Positions 1 to 12,305 are shown, numbered from the stretch's first letter. The stretch: DNA of 64,000 nucleotides from Gerris lacustris (GCA_951217055.1 OX578282.1:46558329-46622328), one strand, 5' to 3'. The notes: generated by a model not told the origin, from the letters alone. Made by a program: numbers and translations.

Positions 1-319
1 TTGAGGGATTTAAATCACTTGGTTCCTTTTAAAGTAAACCCTGATTTTACCATCTGACTAACACGATGGAAACAAGAATAAAAAACAAAGATGGAAATGT
101 AGTAAATACAAAGTTTCTTTTATCTTAAAATAGAAGAACCATTGTAAATCTTCATGTGATTTAAACTTGAGATAGATATTTTTTGTTCTGAAGTACTTTG
201 AGTGACTCATTGTTGAAATACTAGTGGTTGAAGAAGGAACTTCCAAAATAATGAGTTGGATAAAAAAATCCCGTCAAGTACTTGCCAGCAAACTACAAAA
301 ATGGTTTCTTCGGTCATAG

Positions 320-790
320 CATTTCCTACATTTTTTCTTACTTAAATATATGTATAAAAAGTGGCACTTTGGAGGAACAAGGTGTGCATGTCATCCTTTA
401 GCATCATAGGTCTGTACTTATTTGGTTCTTTTGAGGGTAAAATGGCCGCCATTTTGGAAATGCGATGTATATTTGTGCATTTCAATACCTTTAAAATGAT
501 TCACCACTCAAAAATTTCAAAAAAAATTTGGATCACCATAGTTACGGTCACCTAAAATTAAAATTTTTTGACTTTTGTATACGAACTCCCGGAAATATAT
601 TTTGCCCACAGAGAAGTACAATATTTTTTTGTCATTCCTTATGGGGTAGCGGGGGGACATTTTTTTACGTATTGTTTTAATTATTTCGGGGGTAACATAG
701 CCGCCATTTTTAAAATACGATATATATTTGTAATCTACATTTCAATATCTTTACTATGATATCCCATTTAAAAATAAGATATGTTACGAT
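320..790 (+). repeat. Two diverged tandem units of about 210 bp
   Basis: Two successive stretches (about 420-560 and 640-780) share the same order of short motifs. These are a G-rich GAGGGTAA/GGGGGTAA block, GCCGCCATTTT, a GCGATGTATATTTGT-like block and a CATTTCAATA block. They look like an old tandem duplication inside a mobile-element remnant. No protein is recognised in either unit. Confidence 0.45.
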
Positions 791-965
791 CAGCTCGCTG
801 ATCGAAGAAAATTTGAGTTTTGAAGTTCACAACATGTTTCCTGTTCTTGGGCGAAAAAGTATGAAGTTGTATACCAAATCTCTAGCAACTATAGGTCGGG
901 AGATATGAACTAAGATGCGACGGACGGACGGACGAACTACAAAAAGGAAGAGTTGCTAGGACGAG
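780..965. repeat. TE remnant with GACGGACG run
   Basis: This segment contains the palindrome CAGCTCGCTGATCG and a GACGGACGGACGGACGAAC run just after GGGAGATATGAAC. Such runs are common in decayed arthropod transposons. Comparable segments lie near 10436-10680 and 51680-51900. The family is not identified. Confidence 0.35.
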
Positions 966-2003
966 CTCTAAACCCTAAAAATCATCTTACATTTGTTCTT
1001 ATTTTTTTAATATTAATTTTTTTTTTCTATTTTGTGTTACAATTTCTCATTGAAAGTTTTGATGTAGAGTTTTATTATTGAGAATGGGAATCACGGCATA
1101 AGCCTGTATCTCATAACCTTGGCTCATAAAGATTCTAGTCTGATCAAGTTTCATTATAGTAAGTCTACAGGTATAAATAGAGATTAAAGGAAAATGGATG
1201 TCTTCAAATGTAAATTGGAGAAATATATATTTAAGCTTCAAATAATTTAGTAAAAATATTTATAATTTATATCTTTAAAATTCTTAAAGATCTTTAATAT
1301 TTAAAATCTAATAATATTTACTCTCAAAGATAGCCCTTTTTTGTTATAATTCCAATTCGTATAGGTGAGGATCATCATTTTCATCTTGAGACTTCTGTTG
1401 AACCCTAGGGTTCAGGGATTTTCAAAATCCTTAAAGAGAGGCACCAGAAGCGGAAATTAAGGACCCTTCTGAAACCCCAGTAGACCTACGAAACCTTTCT
1501 GTTGAAAGGTCCAAACCCAAACTATAAAGGCTTTTTCAGTATTCAGTACCTTTTCAGCTGAAGAGAACTGTATCCCATTCAAACTTCCCTGGTATTACTT
1601 TGATCATATTCTCGTACATTTTCATATGTTACCAACCTACATATTTCACCTACATTATTCATATTGCATATGCCATTCTTTTTGTAATGTATAAAGTCTT
1701 ACACAAGATAAAATATTACATTTATAAAAGACATAAGCCATTCATTATGTACATAGTCAAATTAATCCAGAGGCGGACACAGAATGTTTCTGAACTTGTG
1801 TACATACCCTTAGGCAATTCAAATTGAATCATTCCAATTGACAAAAGTTAAACCATTTTAATTATATGTTTGGAAAAAATTAATTATGTTAGCTATTTCC
1901 AAAATAGTATATGCCCACGAAATTTATTCGACGATATTTATTCGAGTTTCCCGTCGTTGTTGTTGTCTTTATTTTTAATTTGGGTTAGATTGCTTAGTGG
2001 TGC
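966..2003. other. A+T-rich stretch with no recognised gene
   Basis: I see only short ORFs without recognisable domains and no structured repeat. The open frame at 1600-1827 is rich in Ile and Tyr, as expected of translated A+T-rich DNA. Confidence 0.5.
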
Positions 2004-2064
2004 AATAGTTATTTATGCACCTAGGGAGTAAAGTAAGCCATTATTCCCTAAGCCAAAAATTTGG

Positions 2065-2160
2065 TTCTTGAGGCGAAGCCGAAGGAACCATGGTCCCTAA
2101 ATCCTGAGGCAAAGCCGAGGGAACAACGCTAATTAGCTCCCGAGGCGCAGCCGAGGGAGA
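2065..2160. repeat. Three successive GAGGC/GCC hairpins
   Basis: Three short palindromes follow one another: TTGAGGCGAAGCCGAAGG, CTGAGGCAAAGCCGAGGG and CCGAGGCGCAGCCGAGGG. Each can fold as a stem of about 7-8 bp with a small loop. The same three-hairpin array is kept in the inverted copy around 48825-48940. Confidence 0.6.
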
Positions 2161-2294
2161 TAGGGAGATAATTATCGCGAGGGGAATAATCGCATTTTAC
2201 TCCCGAGGTACATACAATATTTTATCTCCAGTAGGGAGAAAATACACACTATCATCCATTGCACAGTTTTTAGTTATTATTTTAATAAATAACA

Positions 2295-2493
2295 TTTTTT
2301 TTTTTATTCTCCCGTATAGCTCAGTTGGTAAGAGCACCTGTAACGGATTAATAGGAGGACCCGTGGTTTAAGTCCTGGTGCGGGGGTCTATTTTTCTCTG
2401 TATGTCTCCCGTAGTTATTGATAATTATAATTTGATTTAAAGTAAAATTTAATCTTTCCGTAGTATAAATACTACCAAAAACTTAAAAAATTG
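2295..2493 (-). mobile_element. Small retroposon insertion containing a tRNA-like segment
   Basis: Relative to the inverted copy of the host repeat, about 199 bp are inserted here. Imperfect 11-bp direct repeats AATAAATAACA (2284-2294) and AATTAATAACA (2494-2504) flank the insert. It begins on the plus strand with T11, which reads as a poly(A) tail of a minus-strand element. Oddly, a tRNA-like sequence lies at about 2311-2390 on the plus strand. It has a good box A (TAGCTCAGTTGG) and a degraded box B (GGTTTAAGTCC). The tRNA-like part is too degenerate in its anticodon and T arms to be a working tRNA gene. Confidence 0.55.
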
Positions 2494-2968
2494 AATTAAT
2501 AACAATAATTGTTAGCACTTTTAATAGCAGATATGAGAGATTCAATATTAAAAACAAATAGAATTGAAATTAAACTCAAATAGAAGGTTATTTAGATGCA
2601 AGGTTATAAACAATGGAAAACACGGTCAAAAAAGCAGTGTCACCAATCTGATTTTAACAACTTCATTACATTAGCTATTCATTCTCTGCTAATTATAAAA
2701 TAATTAAGTTGGTAATCCTTCTTTTTCTCCCTACTTTACTTTTTCGCCCTACTTTTACTTTTTATCCCTACTTCTGAGTCCAGAAAAGAAAGACTTAATT
2801 TAGTCCCTTTTTCTACTGGAGATAAAACTATTTAATCATTTTATTGTAAACAAGATATAAAAGATTTCGACTTTTTTCTTACAACAAACTCAGTTAAAAC
2901 AGCGGTACTGCAGATTTTGAGATTGCCCTACAAACATACTAATTTTCTTATGTATATAATAATTACCG

Positions 2969-3115
2969 GAGGGGACCGACGTAGCCGTATGGTTAGCGCA
3001 CTCACAACTCTGCCTGAAACCTAGGTCTAAATCCCGATAAATCTAGTGAGTTCGAACCACAGAGAAATAAGACATGTTTCACACTGATTATCACGCCAAA
3101 TAGATTAATTAGAGA
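2969..3115 (+). mobile_element. tRNA-derived SINE, degraded copy
   Basis: The head has box A (TAGCCGTATGGTTAGCGC, 2982-2999) and box B (GTTCGAACC, about 3050-3058). The following TTTCACACTGATTATC resembles TTTCTCACTGATGATC in the SINE at 45942-46129, which starts with the same CGTAGCCG..TGGTTAGCGCACTC head. This copy carries extra bases between the two boxes and has no visible tail. Confidence 0.7.
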
Positions 3116-3953
3116 AAGTTAATTAATTGTTTTGTTGATTAGGACGGAGAAGAAACAGCAAAACATAAAATTTACTGGATTCTCGTTCCTATACGGAATA
3201 TGTTATGTTCAATGTAGCGTTTTTTCATCATTTCATTTTCTTAATAGGTTCATAAACCCCTCCCAGAAAAATTTACAATTCCTAAGATAAGCGACAATAT
3301 CTAGAAGTTATACTTCTTACTAAAATGTCGATTTGACAATTTTAACTCTTACAGTTCCAATAAGCTAACTGTGTAATTATTATATTTTATACAACTTTCT
3401 TGCAGGCGATATACGTATATAGTATATACGTATACGAAGACCGAAGACGTATATAATGTATTAAGAAATTTATAAATCTATACTAGTTGTTATAGTTGTT
3501 TTAGAGTTGAGGAATTATTACGTGGTCCACTGGGACGAGGGACCAATATAACACAAATACATCTGCTTAAGAGATTTTTAGCTGTAGATGTGATTAAATT
3601 ATTCTGACCATTCCTTACAACAGCCGCTAGTTAATAAAGAGCATAGATAAGAAAGAATTGACCTTAATACCAGAATGTCTGACCTATAGAGTATTATTTT
3701 TACAGCGTATGCTTAATTTGGTCTTAAGACTCCTAAAGAATGTTTCTCCCAGAGGCGAGGAAGGTTAATGAAAAGGTTGAAGTCCAAACAAGTGACCGGT
3801 AGCCGGAGGATTCTTGAGGTTCGGGACCTGCCGAAGTCTTAAGGTGAGAGTTGTCCTGGGCAGAGGACCGTTAGTAAACTGCCTTACTAAGAGAGACTAA
3901 CCCATCTCTTCCTATCTGAGGTTTGCTTCCTATATAATTAGTCTTCTACAACG
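3116..3953. other. No recognised gene; small palindrome
   Basis: A short A+T palindrome (ATATACGTATATAGTATATACGTAT) lies near 3409-3433. The part from about 3720 is richer in G+C than its surroundings and precedes a small minus-strand ORF. I recognise nothing else. Confidence 0.4.
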
Positions 3954-4139
3954 TCAGGAACTGGACGGGGCATAACAACGAAACAAGTCCTTCACTTTCA
4001 GAGCCTTGGGACCGTTAGTCTTGCGAGGAAGGCACCTCGGGCTCGGGGCCACGTCAACACACCACATAAACAACATCAAGACAAATAGCACCGTGAAAAC
4101 AATTACAATCTTCTCGACTTGATTTAACGCATTATTCAT
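3954..4139 (-). CDS. Possible small membrane or secreted peptide, 61 codons
   Basis: The first ATG of this frame is at 4139; the frame stays open upstream for five codons to a TTG. The predicted peptide has a short polar N-terminus, one strongly hydrophobic stretch (VIVFTVLFVLMLFMWCV, about residues 12-28) and a basic, Pro- and Cys-containing tail. That layout would suit a signal anchor or signal peptide followed by a short mature peptide. It lies in a locally G+C-richer patch. I recognise no family and see no convincing promoter or splice sites. A 61-codon frame of this kind can arise by chance in 64 kb, so the call is weak. Confidence 0.18.
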   Translation of the reverse strand: MNNALNQVEKIVIVFTVLFVLMLFMWCVDVAPSPRCLPRKTNGPKALKVKDLFRCYAPSSS

Positions 4140-4159
4140 GAAAACACTCTTCAACCTTT

Positions 4160-5085
4160 GCGTGATTTAAAGCATTCTTACACACAAACCAAAACAAACG
4201 ATTCACTAAAGATAAGATGCGTTAAAAAGGCTCAATTTATTCACACCAAACAATAACTTATAGCTAATGTCTTTTATTCATTACGTACAATGGACATATA
4301 AATACGGTAAAGTTATCTACTTACAATGCAATGACATAAAAAAGTCTGTATTCTATAAGTACGCGCATTACACCGTTTAACATATTATGTTTGAACTCAT
4401 CTGAGCCAATTTTATTACATTATAACGTAAACCACATGCTATTAACTCATTGAATAGGACTGCAATTAATCCATATATTTAAAATGTCACAAATATTATT
4501 GAAGAACCGGAGCAAACATAAAAATGTAATTATTCTATAAAAATGTAATTAAAAACTGTTTCTCAGTAAGAAGAATCCGACTCTTTCCTTTCTTATTGGA
4601 AGCATCCAATAATAGTAAAGCTTTTAATAATTAATATCAATATTATCTAATAGAAGAGGAAGCGAAACGTAAGATAATTTATTTATTTAAATATATATCT
4701 CATTGTTTAGAAAGATTTAGTCATGGACTTATTAACTTCGGCACTGACGTTTAATGTATTAGTTTCAATATAACAAGTAATTCTAACAAAATTCAATAAT
4801 ATACTAATAATAACGATTTAAGTGAAATAATAATGGAGCATTATCTTATTACCTAATTCAAACAGTACTAGGCAAGGCTTTAATTTTTTTTTGACACAAT
4901 TTTAAATTGAAATAAATAAAATTTGACAATCATTTAGTGCATCCACAACTTTTGTATCTAAAGATAGCTTCTAATTGTAGGATGCACCATTATAAGGATC
5001 AGCTTTTTTTCTATAGGAAAAAATATAGGTGATGTGTCACAGATTCTATTCAGCCCCCTATTGAGCCATTTGAATATATTCCTAC
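4160..5085. other. A+T-rich stretch with no recognised gene
   Basis: Very A+T-rich, with stops in all frames and no repeat structure that I can see. Confidence 0.5.
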
Positions 5086-5090
5086 ATACT

Positions 5091-5241
5091 TGGTCCTATG
5101 AAATTTTGTAGAATCTCCATCGGTTCTGCCTTAAAAAGAGCTAAATTTTATATTTAAGAAAAAAAAATATAAAATATAAAATTTAGCTCTTTTTAAGGTA
5201 GAACCGATGGAGATACGACAAAATGACATTGGACCAAAGTT
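5091..5241. repeat. Inverted repeat (hairpin), arms about 60-65 bp
   Basis: The block ATCTCCATCGGTTCTGCCTT near 5115 returns as its near-perfect complement AAGGTAGAACCGATGGAGAT near 5195. A loop of about 25 A+T-rich bases separates the arms around 5155-5180. The outer parts (TTGGTCC..ATTTTGT and ACAAAAT..GGACCAA) extend the pairing with mismatches. A fold-back MITE remnant is the likeliest origin. Confidence 0.7.
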
Positions 5242-7532
5242 GTAGATCTTTTAAAATTAGTTACCGCTGATGCAATCTGCTTTAAAGATTAAACCTATTT
5301 AAATAAGTAAATAATTAAATAACCTTCTCGTGAGTAAGATATATATATATTTAAAATTTGGAAAAACTTTTGCAAAGTTAACAAAAGTTTGCGCATTTTG
5401 TAATATTCAAAATTATGCTTTTTAATCTAAAATATAAGGAAGAGTAGAAGTGTAAGCACACCAGAATAAAAAAAATCAGGTGACTTCCACGACCAAATTT
5501 AATCAAAGAAATCATGGGATTTGGAGACCTTTTACCCAGTTATATTGACCTTTCCTAAAACCAGCCCTACCCCAGCTGCATTAAAATTTAAATTTTTTTT
5601 ATAGCTAATTATAGCTTTCATATGTGTATCATTAAATTAGTTTATATTATATAAAAAAATATAGAGATAACACTTAAACAATTCGCAAATCAACACTTTA
5701 AAATTCTTTATTCTTTACGATAATCGATTCGGACTTTAAAAAAAATCTAAATTAAGATATACAATACGTGAGATTTAAGCCTTTTCAAATCTCAGATTGA
5801 AAGAATAAAAATCTAAATTTTTATTTTTATCTTTTTATTTAATCTTTTCATAACACTTTTTTACTTGACCAGTGTTGCCAACTGGTCTAACTTAGCATTT
5901 TATTTCTTTCTCCATCTTATTTTACGAGGAAGCACTGTTAAAAGATTTTAATAACTGTACTTTACGACCTCTTAAAAAGTTCCCCCATGTGATAATCTCC
6001 GTCCAATTCGTTTTTTATCATAATACTTAAGTGTTAGTTTTTTTATGTATCTTAATAATCGCTTCTTTGTATATGTGTTACTAAGAATATTCTATATTTA
6101 AATCTCGCACCCTAAATTGATCTTTCCGTTAAGATTTTTTTTCGCTCGCATCTTTTTCAACGGGTTTTTTACCAAGTTCATACACACACACATTTATATA
6201 TGTATGTATGTATGTGTATATGTGAGTGTGTGTATTATTAATGGCATAAAATTTGGTAATGTGCTTATTATACAAAACTACAAAGAATTAGGACACCCTC
6301 CATTTTTTAGTTTTTCTTTAAATAACATTTTAAGAATGAGATGTTAAGATTGGCACAGAATTAGTGGCATAACCACGGACATTTAAATTAAGGTTACATC
6401 CTAGAAACCGATTAAATTGTTGCTATTAAGAGTTAATGGTCTTAGACGTTTTTGGCATAATTTTCTGCTAATATAAAAATAATACTCAACTACCTCAAAT
6501 ATTACTCGTTCCTCTAACGTTGTTGGAATCTTTGGGCCGGAGATTCCTTTTTTGTTTCTTCTAGATTAATTTAATGCCCATAAAAAAGTTATGTTGAATC
6601 AGGAGAAACTAAAAATTAAATGCTTCACTAAGGAAGAAAAATTAAAACTAAAACTAGGGTTAGCAGTCCTCGGCATAACTGAGGGAAGTGCATTAACTGA
6701 AATAGGACTGATTTAGCTCCTGGATTAAATAAGAGACACTATACTTTCGGTTTTCATCGACTTATCTCGTGAATTATTTATTCGTAAATATCAATTTATT
6801 TTTATTGAGATAAATCCTGTTGTTTAGATGAAATTATTATAAGAATATACGAACATACTTTAACCATGATGGTATTTAAAAAGCCAACAAACTCCTATAC
6901 AAGTTATTATCCTTGGAATACATGAGTGTATGAAAAATAACCAAATGATCTTCCCACGTCTAAAACACAATAATCCACAACGACCTAAATATTCCTTGAG
7001 TTCATTAACTCCCATCTTTCTCTTGTAAAGACTTCTTTGCAACTAAATAATATTTACGGTTAAATCTGGGATTCGGGTATTAAATTTTGTAACTTAGTTA
7101 TTGTTATTGTTCTACTAAAGTTTTTGCATCAATTACGGAGTGTTTTAGCTATCCTATGTGTCTCTACCATCTCGTATAACCCCTTAATTCCAAAACTTCC
7201 CGGAAGATCGTTAAGTGGACATTTCATGTATTCTTTTTTAATAAAAAAAAAACTGTTGACTTAATCGAAAATTTGCAAAATTAGAAGTTTTTAAAATGTG
7301 TTAAGGAACAATTTTAAAAATTACTGAAATCAGTCGGACCACCAGAAAAGAATGGGTTGTCTAGGGAAAAGTTACCACTTTTTTTGGTTCCTAATAACAG
7401 CGTAATCTTTGAATGTTACTAAGTATGTCTCAAATAGGTTATGTTGTGACAGTTTCTTTTGTTTTGTAAATGACTTCTGACCAAGATTCAAATTATCAAA
7501 AAAAAATTAAAAAATTAAAAATTAAAATAAAA

Positions 7533-7535
<3 letters not shown>
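5242..7535. other. No recognised gene; minor simple repeats
   Basis: A mixed CA/TATG/TG simple repeat lies at about 6180-6235 and is itself roughly palindromic (ACACACACA...TGTGTGTGT). The open frames at 6117-6347 and 6860-7042 show no domain. Confidence 0.45.

Positions 7536-7617
<82 letters not shown>
7536..7617. repeat. (AT)n microsatellite, about 82 bp
   Basis: Uninterrupted AT dinucleotide run. It is one of six long (AT)n tracts in the window. Confidence 0.95.
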
Positions 7618-7620
<3 letters not shown>

Positions 7621-8073
7621 CTCTTCATATATTTTACATATAGTTTTGATTAAAAATAATTTCTCTATGAAATTCTGAAATAATTTTCTAAAAGGGATTA
7701 CAGTGAATGGGGGAGCTAAATTGAACTACTCTTAAAGTAATCTATAGTTTCAGCAAAAAAGGGTTTGTGTTCTGACAGAATATGGTCAGCCCTAGCTTAG
7801 TCCAAAGCTTGTAACATGAAAATGTAATTTCATACATCAAAAAGGGTTAAAATATGAGTCTTTATGCCTCTTTCATCCTTAGTGCCTAGCAAATTAGGTT
7901 TAAGACCCATGATAATCTCTTCAAGCCACACAAGAATAAGCTTTCTTTAATATTTTTTCATGACCCATTTAAAGTTAATTGCCTTGTTTGAAAGAACAAT
8001 ATAAATTATATTTACTTTTAACTTACTGTTTATTTTTTGCATCGTTTCATAAAATACGGTATAATAAGTCACA

Positions 8074-8203
<130 letters not shown>

Positions 8204-10435
8204 TATGGTTTACTTATGTATACTCAAAATCATCTTTTCTTTCACTTCTGTAAAGCATCTTCAAAGATATTGAACAATGTGACTGAGCAACAAACTGAAC
8301 AGCTCATAGTTCAGAAATGTGTTTAGAGTCAACATCTTACACCCTAAACCTTCCTAAAACCTTTAATATTAAGATGACTTCAGTAGAAGAAGCTAATGTA
8401 CCTGATGGGTTTTACTAATTGACCTTGAAGATGATTCTTTAAGTCATCTTAATTTAGCTCGAAATTTCGCTACCACCACTGACCAACGCTGTTGTTGTTT
8501 CCTCCAGATTTTGAGAGTAAATCCCTGAATTAATTATGGTATCAATTTAATCAATGGTTAAAACAACAATAACACTTTAAAACAATAAGTCTCCCTTATT
8601 AGATAATTAGATCGTAGAATTTTGACAATGAACTTTGTGTTTTACTAGCTCGAGGTTCCAAGTGTTTATGGACTGTAGCCTATAAAGTATCTTCAAAAAC
8701 TGTTGTTCATAATTTTTTTTTTTTTTTCATAAATATTAACTCTTTGAGTTTATTGATTATGAGTAATACATTTATAAAACTATTTTCTTTCGATAAAATT
8801 TAGTGGTTTGTGGCTTTCAAAGAAACCTCAAATACAAATTGTAAGATAGTATAATCAAAATGTGTTTGATGTATAATACCTTCACAGAAACATTACACGT
8901 TAACCCATGCATTTTACCTAGAGTGTTTTAAAGCTATGTTCATTGATAGAACACGGACACTATATTTATAAGGTTGTCGAAGGTCATGTTTAGTATAATA
9001 AGCGTGGGTGAACAGCTAAAGCTTTATATCCTTGCTCTAAATATTCATCTTGATAGTACAATTTAGTTTTTTTCCTTATATTAAACGCTATTTAACACAC
9101 TAAACACTATAATGTCAAAAAAATTATTGTTTAATTATAGCTATACCCAGAAAACATTTTATATTGAAACTATGTGTGTGTGTGTTTATGAACTCTAATA
9201 TTTACATAAAATAAGCTTAGTGTTCGTGTTATAACATTTATATGCATACGTTGCAAAATAGAGTTTATTTACACCCACGCACACAGCATTTACGCGTGTA
9301 TCTGTTAATCGTGTTCAGATTGTTAACTATTTATTATGTTACCAATTCTTTATGTATGTGTTATTCTAATTTTATGGCTTAGCTAAATATATATATTATT
9401 TTAATATATTTAAATAAGAAATTCATTTAAAATGTTTCTTATTTTACGTAACATATAAAAAAAAGTCATTAAAACAGATCATATCTGGTTTAAAGTTTTT
9501 GTAAACTTACTGACTAATAATTTTTGAGTGATTGACAAGGAAATATTTTATTATACAAATTTCCGTCCTATCATAACTGTAGTCCTTGACACGTCTTTAC
9601 TGACTATGTGTTAATATCTGTCAATAGATAATCTCTGTATTTTAAACTGATTTTTTAATTTTTAATTTTAGAAGGATTAAAGATATATTTTCTGATATTC
9701 TACAAGGATTTCATATTAGTGCTGTAAAAAGAGAAAACAAGAACACAAAATAAGCTGATAATTGATATCATGTTTACATTTTACAACAAATAATTTAAAG
9801 CTAGAGGCAAGGTCTTTTCAGTTCTCATTTTATTTAAAACGATTAGTGTTAAACAATAGTTACCAGTAGGAATTAGGAATAGGTTTACAACCTACACATC
9901 AATTATTCAACACATGTTTCCTTAGCACTTAAATAACGTACGTATTACTTATCATTGTGGTCTACGTAAATAGCAAGTGACAAAGTGTTAAATTATGAAA
10001 AATGTCAGTGATTTTTTTTTTTTTCCTGGATGTTCAATTTTAAACATTAATAGGCAATAGTATTACTCAGAAAAATGACTACAAAACAAAACATTTTTTT
10101 ATATGAAAACTGACCTCAAAACACCGACAATTTTGTCCTGATCGTTTTTTCCTCTGCTACCATTTGTCGTACTCTGACAATCTTTTAACTATAATAAGAA
10201 AAAACTAATTCTATGGCTTTCAAACAACGACTGATCTTATTTTATTTCATTACAAAAAAAAAGTCAAAAACAACAAGTTAAGAAAATACTATGCAGCAAT
10301 TTAGTAACATCAAACTTCTTCTAGAACAATATACCATAAAATGTCGATCATTTGATAATTATAGATCGAAATACCATAATAAATCGTTAGTAATACATCG
10401 ATAAATCAAAACAAAACCATTTTTGTGCTCTTGTA
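8204..10435. other. A+T-rich stretch with no recognised gene
   Basis: I see short homopolymer runs, a GTGTGTGTGT patch near 9175 and no coding signal or structured repeat. Confidence 0.45.
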
Positions 10436-10680
10436 GAAGGAAGCAATGGGTGAAGGAGGTTGAAATTAATATAGGACCATCAATGGCCTCTCGAAATTGT
10501 ATTTTAGACGAATAGTTGTTCTTAAGATATGGTCGTTCGAACTAAAGTGGTGGAACGTTGACGGACAGACAGACAGACAAGCAAAAATATTCCTTGATTT
10601 TTGAAACGGATTTCTGTCGAGGAATGATTGAAATCGGGGACATACAAAAATGAATGATCACGTGCTTCCGTTACCTTCTG
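10436..10680. repeat. TE remnant with GACAGACAGACAGACA run
   Basis: The GACGGACAGACAGACAGACAAGC segment follows an AGATATGGTCGTTCGAACTAAA context, which resembles the remnant at 780-965. The family is unknown. Confidence 0.35.
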
Positions 10681-10757
10681 TAAGCTCGGAAGCAATTGTA
10701 TTTGTTTCGACTTCGACTCATAATTAAATAGGACGATTCTCCTGTTTTAAATATATA

Positions 10758-11220
10758 GTAAACTAGCTGGATACCCGTGCTTCGCTGCGGAGTGTTAATT
10801 TGATAAGTTTATAAACTATCATCAAGAAACATTTAAATTATTTTACTATGCGAGAATATCTAGATTCTATCCCTCCCACTTATTTCTATACCCCTACTTC
10901 TTTGATAAGATTATTTGCAAATATCCCAAATTTACCTCCCTCCTAAATGAAAATATGACAAAACTGTACATAACAACAATTACTGTACTCTTGAAGAGCT
11001 TTTCAACGTTATACATTATGAAGGGTATCCATTTCTTTGACCCCGTATTCATTCATCCGTACCCCTGTGTACCAAAATATAAATTTCGAAAATTCATGTA
11101 GACAGTGATTTTTCCCTTGCTTTGAAGGTCAAGTGTGCGCTAAGTTTCATCGTGATAAGACTAAAATTGTAGATTTGTATAAAGAACATACACACACACA
11201 CACATACGTTGACTTTTATG
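10758..11220 (+). repeat. TE-derived repeat with CCCGTGCTTCGCTGCGG head
   Basis: It opens with TAGCTGGATACCCGTGC and TTCGCTGCGGAG. It ends with GCTAAGTTTCATCGTGATAAG, then an (AC)n run and ACATACGTTGAC. From memory, this head and this 'AAGTTTCATCG' tail are a common arrangement in dispersed arthropod repeats. I assign no superfamily. Confidence 0.5.
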
Positions 11221-11842
11221 TATATATAGATGAATATAATTTTATGTTATAATCTATTTATTTTTGTTCATTAATACTTAAAGTCGTGACGCGTAACAGC
11301 TAGAACCAACTGTTATTGATTTGCAGCAAGTCATTAAATGTTGAGCTCGTCGCATGAGCCACTGTTAGTCGATGAGATCATTAGTGTGAAATATCTCACT
11401 TCAAGACGAATCCAATCCATCGTCCCTTTAATTCGGTGTTCACTGACCAATTAAAGTGTTCCAAATGAGTCTGGAAAAAATAAAATTTGAAGTGAGACTA
11501 CAAACTGATCAATTTTACTGATTTAGTTTATATAATCCGAGTAGTGTCCCAAGGACGGTGAGGACACACGTTGAAATGATTTGTAAGCTGAACTACAGTA
11601 TAAATATGGTAACTACAGTATATGGGCCCCTTCTGATAAGAGGTTATCTCTCTATCGACCTCTTTCATGACTTTATATATCGATATATCTTGGCCGTTAA
11701 ACTCTTTTGTACTTCGATTTGGACCTCTACCTGGTCTATATGCAGGAGGGGTTTTTTTTCAGATAATGACCGGAGCACCGCGAAGCGGTGCGGAGCGGTG
11801 ATTGAAAATTCTAGCGCAAAAAAATTAAGGTACTATTAAGAA
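11221..11842. other. No recognised gene
   Basis: A short G+C-rich patch, GCACCGCGAAGCGGTGCGG, at about 11775 is palindromic and typical of MITE interiors. The 93-codon frame at 11558-11839 has no recognisable domain. Confidence 0.4.
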
Positions 11843-11952
11843 AAAGGGATGTTTAGTCTATTGTACATTTGGACAAAGGAATATCTCACTTTTGTATATA
11901 AAAGTGTGATATTCCTTTGTCCCAATGCACATTAGACAAAATATCCCTTTAA
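11843..11952. repeat. Inverted repeat (hairpin), arms about 54 bp
   Basis: The left arm runs from AAAGGGATGTTTAGTCTATTG to CACTTTTGTATA. The right arm is its near complement, from TATAAAAGTGTGATATTCC to CAAAATATCCCTTT. There is almost no loop, as expected of a fold-back MITE or a DNA replication inversion product. Confidence 0.8.
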
Positions 11953-12129
11953 CATAGTAGTTATTTAGTCAAAGTGGGTCAGATACGACATATTTACCAA
12001 AAAATTGAATTGAAACACAAAACAACTCTTTCTTTGTTAAAACGTGTAAAATTAATGAATATATCGAAATATGGCGTCATTATGATATCTTGTTGGGGCC
12101 CCATATATTGTAGTTTTACCGATTTGTTA

Positions 12130-12305
12130 TTTCTAAGCTAAGGCAACCATATTTATTCCAATAAAAATATATGTTTGTGTTGATTTGTTGGTCTTCAAAT
12201 AGATATAATTATCTAAATAGATATCTAAATTAATTTACTTAATTTTACTTTTGTTTTCTAAATATAAAATTAAACCCGTTGCCACGGGGTTAACGGCTCG
12301 TATTA
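12130..12305 (+). repeat. Dispersed repeat with CCCGTTGCCACGG tail, copy 1
   Basis: The order CTAAGGCAACCA..ATTTATTCCAATAAAAAT, TTGATTTGTTGGTCTTCAAA, a TCTAAATATAAAATT block and CCCGTTGCCACGG..GGCTCG recurs at 43603-43765 (+) and 58503-58645 (-). No coding content is present. Confidence 0.75.

Larger units (their letters stand above)
2004..2833 (+). repeat. Dispersed repeat family, copy 1 (inverted copy at 48029-49002)
   Basis: The segment from AATAGTTATTTATGCACC to about TTTATCTCCAG/TAGTCCC matches the reverse complement of 48029-49002 almost end to end. Shared parts include three GAGGC hairpins, the block around GGGAGAAAATACACA, a CTTTTAATAGCAGATA block and the CCCTACTTTTACTTTTT blocks. 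No ORF of note occurs, so it is probably a non-autonomous element. I could not define terminal inverted repeats. A different retroposon interrupts each of the two copies at nearly the same place. Confidence 0.75.

Noticed and set aside
2311..2390. Functional tRNA gene
   Set aside because: Box A is good, but box B is altered and the anticodon and T arms do not pair well. It lies within a retroposon insert.
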